A DNA stretch of 9,195 nucleotides from contig DAOWJR010000030.1 in assembly GCA_030640275.1 (NCBI GenBank), positions 1-9,195 of the forward strand. Direction: 5' to 3'. The stretch comes from Actinomycetes bacterium (lineage in GTDB: Bacteria > Actinomycetota > Humimicrobiia > JAHJRV01). Below, piece by piece: positions 5,159 to 9,195 of the stretch. How positions within the stretch are numbered: position 1 is the first letter of the stretch; each line of letters begins with the position of its first letter. The notes beneath the pieces were generated by a model that was given only the letters and a program-made list of their open reading frames with translations, was not told where the DNA came from and did no database searches. Both the position numbers and the translations under genes were made by a program.

Positions 5159-6565
5159 GTGAAAAAAGTCTATAGATATTATTTTAAAATTCTAATCAAG
5201 TTATTTGTTATTTTTTTTATCCTATCCGTTTTCAACTTATATGTTAGTTGTAAATTCTTTGAAGAAACTGAGGTCACCAAAGAACCTACAAAAGAAACAG
5301 AAGAGATTACTGAGGAAATAAAGCCTGAGAAAGTAGAGGAGAAAGTTGATCTAAAACTTTGGATTAGTAGTGAATATTTGGGTAATTATGAGGAGAAGGG
5401 GTATAAAATTCTAAATGATAGGCTAAAAAAATTTAATAATGAAAATCCTAATATCAATTTGATTTTTGAAGTAATTCCCAAAAAGGATTTAGATTTTAAG
5501 ATCATAAAAACTTTTCAAATTGCCAGGGATAATCTTCCTGATCTAAGCTTAGTTTACGATTTTAGTACAGTTGTAGAAGATAATATTGTAAAGCCCATAG
5601 ATGATTTGATTTCAGATGATCTTAAAAATGAAATATTTCCCTTTGCAACTACTGGTAGAACCATTGATGGAAAATTATTGGGATTAATGTTGAATGCAGA
5701 TGCAAAATTGCTTTTATATAGAAAAGATCTGTTTGAAGAAGTGGATTTTGATCCAGATAAGGCTCCAATTAATTGGTCTGATCTAATAGGAAAAGGTGAA
5801 CTTTTAACAAAAGATAATAATGAAGATGGTGTAATTGATACATGGGCTCTGGGACTACCCTCAAAAAGTATGGGTAAAATTACTTCAGATTTTATATTTC
5901 CCAACTTTTTTTCATTGGGAGGAAAGTTAATTGATAATGAGGGTACTCCTGTTTTTCACTCAGAACAAAATAAGGAAAAAATTGTTGATGTTTTAAATTT
6001 TACAATTTCAATTTTAAATGAATTTCTCATTTCAGAAAGAGCATCAGAAGAAATAGACTCTCTGTTTTCAGGATATATTCACGGAAGATATTCAATGATT
6101 GTAGCTGATTCATCAGTTGCTTTTAGGTTAAGAACAGAAAATCCGGATATTTTTAAGAAAACAGGATTCGCTTTAATTCCAGGTAAATATACGACCAAAT
6201 ATACTTCGCTAACAGGTCCAACAATTTGTTTATTTAAGGATGATTCTGAAAAGAAAGGAGCTATTTCCAATTTACTGAATTTTTTATTTGAAACTGACTT
6301 TTACTCTCAGTGGAATTACTATAATGAAAAACTGCCTGTAACTAAATCAAGTTACCAGATGAGCTTACTTAAAAAAGATGATTTATATCAATTTTTTGAG
6401 GTGTTATGTGAAAAAGGTAAACCTATACCTGATAGTTATAGTATATATGAGGTCTTATATAATGAGCTTGAAAAGAATATAAATTTAGCTATATCAGGCA
6501 ATATAACTCCCGAAGATGCTATATTCCAAGCAGGGGAAATAATAGATAAAATGGTTGAAGAATAA
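5159..6565 (+). CDS. Lipoprotein extracellular solute-binding protein, family 1 (sugar ABC transporter type)
   Basis: The 468-aa product has a basic N-terminus, a hydrophobic signal segment (about 11-29) and a lipobox-like LYVSC with Cys31 as the lipidation site. Tyr at position -3 is not ideal. An acidic, Thr/Glu/Lys-rich linker (about 34-63) leads to the binding domain. The domain shows family features: an N-terminal strand (LKLWISSEY), a PDLSLV segment, and a hinge-region Ca-binding-like loop at 219-227 (Asp219, Asn221, Asp223, Gly224, Asp227), a motif common in these proteins. It would capture a sugar or oligosaccharide outside the membrane for an ABC importer. The start is GTG with AAGGA eight bases upstream. 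No permease or ATPase gene lies in the window; the next genes, 38 bases on, are mannose-phosphate enzymes, so a mannose-containing ligand is possible but only inferred. Confidence 0.88.
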   Translation: MKKVYRYYFKILIKLFVIFFILSVFNLYVSCKFFEETEVTKEPTKETEEITEEIKPEKVEEKVDLKLWISSEYLGNYEEKGYKILNDRLKKFNNENPNINLIFEVIPKKDLDFKIIKTFQIARDNLPDLSLVYDFSTVVEDNIVKPIDDLISDDLKNEIFPFATTGRTIDGKLLGLMLNADAKLLLYRKDLFEEVDFDPDKAPINWSDLIGKGELLTKDNNEDGVIDTWALGLPSKSMGKITSDFIFPNFFSLGGKLIDNEGTPVFHSEQNKEKIVDVLNFTISILNEFLISERASEEIDSLFSGYIHGRYSMIVADSSVAFRLRTENPDIFKKTGFALIPGKYTTKYTSLTGPTICLFKDDSEKKGAISNLLNFLFETDFYSQWNYYNEKLPVTKSSYQMSLLKKDDLYQFFEVLCEKGKPIPDSYSIYEVLYNELEKNINLAISGNITPEDAIFQAGEIIDKMVEE

Positions 6566-6603
6566 TTTATAAAAAGAAAGAAAAAAATTTAAGATTTAAA
6601 TAT

Positions 6604-7806
6604 ATGTCAAATAAAGAAATCTATCCATTAAAATTCAATGAGATATTCAAAGAAAAAATATGGGGAGGAAGAAGATTAGAATCTTTCTTTAAGAAAAGAT
6701 TACCTGAAAATAAATTTATTGGGGAATCATGGGAATTAGTAGATCATAAAGAAGATATTAGTGTTGTAAGAAATGGGAAATATAGAGGTGATAATTTAAA
6801 AAGTTTAATAAAGAATTTTGAAAAAGAGTTAGTTGGTAAAGATGTGAAGCTAAGTAAAGGCGAAAGATTTCCACTACTTTTTAAATTTATTGATGCATCA
6901 AAAAAACTATCTATACAGGTTCATCCAGACGATGAATATGCTTATCATAATGAAAGAGATGAAACAGGAAAAACTGAAGCCTGGTATGTTGTTTGGGCAA
7001 AGACAGGTGCTCAGCTTGTTTGTGGTTTTAAAGAACATATGAGTAGAAGAAAATTTAAAAAAGTAGTTGAAAGTAAAAAAATAGGAAGCTACTTGAATTA
7101 TATGAATGTTTATAAAGGAGATTTAATATTTATACCTCCCGGAACAATACATACCATAATGGGTGGGATAATCTTAGCTGAAATACAACAAAATTCAGAT
7201 GCAACATATCGAATTTCTGATTGGGATAGAGTAGATAGACATGGTAAATCAAGAGAACTTCATATTGATAAAGCATTAGATGTTATTGATTTTTCTTTGG
7301 TGAGAAATTATAAGATACAACCTTTGTCAATAAATATTGATAGAAATGTTATCAAATACCTTATTGCCTGTGAAAAATTTTCTGTAGAACTTTGTGAGAT
7401 ATTTGATGAATATAAACTTGATTGTGATGGTTCTAAGTTTTATATACTCTCATTTTTGGAAGGGAATGGACAAATTTTTTATGGTAATGAATCTGATATT
7501 AACTTAAATACTAAAACATTAGATATCAAAAAAGGGGAGACGATACTACTTCCAGCTTTATTAGGTAAAACAACAATAAAAACAGTTAATAAACTAAGAG
7601 AGAATGAATTGAGAGATAATAGACTAAAAAATAATAAACTAAGGAGTAATAAGATAAGAGAAAATAAACTAAAATTCCTAAAATTCTATGTACCTAATAT
7701 AATAAAAGATATTATTAAACCATTAATTAATAAAGGATTTACTAAACAGGAGATAATCAGCTTGGGTGGTTGGGATAAGGTAAATGATATTATGAAATAT
7801 TTTTAA
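6604..7806 (+). CDS. manA: Mannose-6-phosphate isomerase, class I, with repeat-bearing C-terminal extension
   Basis: This zinc-dependent cupin enzyme interconverts fructose-6-phosphate and mannose-6-phosphate. It begins with the family segment LKFNEIFKEKIWGGRRL. Zinc ligands are visible as Gln105 and His107 in SIQVHPDDE, Glu125 in KTEAWYV and His183 in GTIHTI, with spacings close to the Bacillus enzyme. ATYRISDWDR holds the conserved active-site Arg. At 400 aa it is about 80 residues longer than usual short type I enzymes. After the last cupin strands (to about 329) come five tandem five-residue repeats (330-354), then a 46-residue tail of unknown role ending in GGWDKVNDIMKYF. The ATG at 6604 has no clear SD; only A/G-rich sequence precedes it. 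The gene lies between the binding protein and the phosphomannomutase, 38 and 45 bases from each, probably in one operon. Confidence 0.93.
   Translation: MSNKEIYPLKFNEIFKEKIWGGRRLESFFKKRLPENKFIGESWELVDHKEDISVVRNGKYRGDNLKSLIKNFEKELVGKDVKLSKGERFPLLFKFIDASKKLSIQVHPDDEYAYHNERDETGKTEAWYVVWAKTGAQLVCGFKEHMSRRKFKKVVESKKIGSYLNYMNVYKGDLIFIPPGTIHTIMGGIILAEIQQNSDATYRISDWDRVDRHGKSRELHIDKALDVIDFSLVRNYKIQPLSINIDRNVIKYLIACEKFSVELCEIFDEYKLDCDGSKFYILSFLEGNGQIFYGNESDINLNTKTLDIKKGETILLPALLGKTTIKTVNKLRENELRDNRLKNNKLRSNKIRENKLKFLKFYVPNIIKDIIKPLINKGFTKQEIISLGGWDKVNDIMKYF
7591..7665 (+). repeat. Five in-frame 15-bp tandem repeats in the isomerase gene
   Basis: Units at 7591, 7606, 7621, 7636 and 7651 encode KLREN, ELRDN, RLKNN, KLRSN and KIREN. 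The pattern is charged residue, Leu/Ile, Arg/Lys, any, Asn. A degenerate sixth unit (7666-7680, KLKFL) follows. The DNA pattern is roughly AAACTAAGAGATAAT. The period of 15 keeps the frame, so copy-number change by slippage would add or remove five residues without breaking the protein. Confidence 0.85.
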
Positions 7807-7851
7807 ATAGATTAATTTATTCAAATCTTCAATTTGATCAGGAGGAAGAAA

Positions 7852-9195
7852 TTGAAAATAAATCCACAAATTTTTAGAGAGTATGATATAAGAGGAATTG
7901 TAGGTAAAGATTTAACAGCTGAAATTGCTAAGGTATTGGGAAAAAGTTTTGGAACATATGTAATTTCTAAAGGCGGAAATAAAGTCAGTGTAGGTAGGGA
8001 TAACAGACTTAGTTCACCAAAGTTTAAAAGCGCTTTAATTAGTGGAATATTATCAACTGGATGTGATGTTATAAATATCGGATTAGTTCCAACACCAGTT
8101 GTGTATTTTTCGCTATTTAATTTGGATGTAGACGGGGGTATAGTAGTTACTGGTAGTCATAATCCTCCTAATTTTAATGGATTTAAATTAGCGGTAGGAA
8201 AAACAACTATATATGGAGATCAGATTAAGGAATTAGGAAAAATTATCAAGGAAGATAGATTTGTAGAGGGAAAAGGAACCCTGTTCCATCAAAACATAAT
8301 AGACGACTATATTGAGCATATAAAGGATAAAATAGATTTGAAAAAGAGATTAAAAGTGGTAGTAGATGCAGGTAGTGGTACTGCTGGATTAATTGCTCCA
8401 AAGTTACTAAAGGAAATTGGCTGTGAAGTTATCAAGTTATATTGTGAACTGGATGGAACATATCCACATCATCATCCTGATCCAACAGTAGTTGAATTTG
8501 TTCAAGATTTAATAAAAAAGGTAAAAGAGGAAAAGGCAGATTTAGGAATTGCATATGATGGGGATGCAGATAGAATTGGAGTAATAGATGATAAAGGAAA
8601 TATTATTTGGGGAGATCAGTTACTAATACTCTTCTCAAGAGACATACTTAAAAAGAAAAAAGAAAAGATTATATTTGAGGTAAAGTGCTCCCAGGCACTT
8701 GTTGATGAAATAGAAAAAGCTGGGGGAGAACCTATAATGTGGAAAACCGGACACTCATTAATAAAAGATAAAATGATTGAAGAAAAAGCTGTACTTGGTG
8801 GTGAGATGAGTGGACATATATTCTTTGCTGATAATTATTATGGTTATGATGATGCCATTTTTGCATCATGCAGACTTGTTGAGTTATTATCAAAATCTGA
8901 TAAGACAATTTCAGAAATGCTTTCTGATATTCCTAAATATTTTTCAACTCCAGAAATAAGAGTTGATTGTCCTGATGAAAAAAAGTTTGAGATTGTTGGT
9001 AATATTAAAAATTATTTTGAGAAAGATCATAAAATAATAGATGTTGATGGCGTAAGAATTTTATTTACCGATGGTTGGGGATTAGTTAGGGCATCCAATA
9101 CTCAACCAGCACTTGTATTAAGATTTGAGGGAAAGAGCAAAGAATCTCTTAAAATCATAAAGAATAAAATTCTTGAAAAAATAAGTGAATATCCT
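7852..9195 (+). CDS. manB: Phosphomannomutase/phosphoglucomutase (3' end outside window)
   Basis: This alpha-D-phosphohexomutase converts mannose-6-phosphate to mannose-1-phosphate, and possibly glucose phosphates too. The four signature sites are present. TGSHNPP (100-106) has the phospho-carrying Ser102. DGDADR (236-241) is the metal loop. GEMSGH (317-322) recognises the sugar. RASNTQP (413-419) grips the phosphate. The N-terminus FREYDIRG is typical. The start is TTG at 7852, with AGGAGG (7840-7845) six bases upstream; no in-frame ATG lies near. The 448 codons seen are close to the usual length of 450-460, so only the last few residues are missing. It follows the isomerase by 45 bases. Together they supply mannose-1-phosphate for GDP-mannose and surface glycans. 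Substrate preference between mannose and glucose cannot be told from sequence alone. Confidence 0.93.
   Translation, partial: MKINPQIFREYDIRGIVGKDLTAEIAKVLGKSFGTYVISKGGNKVSVGRDNRLSSPKFKSALISGILSTGCDVINIGLVPTPVVYFSLFNLDVDGGIVVTGSHNPPNFNGFKLAVGKTTIYGDQIKELGKIIKEDRFVEGKGTLFHQNIIDDYIEHIKDKIDLKKRLKVVVDAGSGTAGLIAPKLLKEIGCEVIKLYCELDGTYPHHHPDPTVVEFVQDLIKKVKEEKADLGIAYDGDADRIGVIDDKGNIIWGDQLLILFSRDILKKKKEKIIFEVKCSQALVDEIEKAGGEPIMWKTGHSLIKDKMIEEKAVLGGEMSGHIFFADNYYGYDDAIFASCRLVELLSKSDKTISEMLSDIPKYFSTPEIRVDCPDEKKFEIVGNIKNYFEKDHKIIDVDGVRILFTDGWGLVRASNTQPALVLRFEGKSKESLKIIKNKILEKISEYP

Noticed and set aside
5554..6270. Minus-strand frames inside the solute-binding protein gene
   Set aside because: They are shadows of a clear coding gene on the plus strand.

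Overview
This is an AT-rich bacterial window. The strong Shine-Dalgarno (SD) sites, TTG and GTG starts, two sortases, a sorting-signal remnant, a class II cyclic-di-GMP riboswitch and a lipoprotein solute-binding protein point to a low-GC, probably anaerobic bacterium. A Clostridia-like or Atribacterota-like lineage would fit, but no rRNA or other marker is present to settle this.

Region 1 (1-351): the 3' end of a plus-strand sortase gene, then an intrinsic terminator.

Region 2 (404-3131) is a c-di-GMP control unit. Two near-identical 21-bp direct repeats lie just upstream of a consensus promoter (457-484). The promoter drives a long leader with a class II c-di-GMP riboswitch (533-611) and a perfect intrinsic terminator (622-653). 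Next come a second copy of the switching element (684-693), a small membrane-peptide ORF (785-949) and a diguanylate cyclase with three GAF domains and one GGDEF domain (1110-3131). The cyclase keeps both the GGEEF active site and an RxxD product-inhibition site. The enzyme that makes c-di-GMP therefore sits behind an RNA that should sense c-di-GMP, which suggests feedback at both RNA and protein level. A second possible promoter just before the cyclase (1002-1029) could bypass the RNA switch.

Region 3 (3329-4922, minus strand) is a cell-surface cluster. In the direction of transcription it holds an 80-codon open-frame remnant ending in a sorting signal (LPEAG, hydrophobic stretch, basic tail), a complete sortase with a TTG start, and a small zinc-ribbon protein ending at a terminator. 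The zinc-ribbon 3' UTR contains two copies of an anti-SD-like sequence.

Region 4 (4955-9195, plus strand): a 17-bp tandem repeat array and an 11-codon leader ORF precede a lipoprotein family 1 solute-binding protein. Closely behind follow a class I mannose-6-phosphate isomerase and a phosphomannomutase/phosphoglucomutase that runs off the window end. The two enzymes would take fructose-6-phosphate to mannose-1-phosphate for GDP-mannose and glycan synthesis. The binding protein has no permease genes beside it. The isomerase carries an unusual array of 15-bp (five-residue) repeats in a C-terminal extension.

No tRNA, rRNA, CRISPR array or intact mobile element was recognised.
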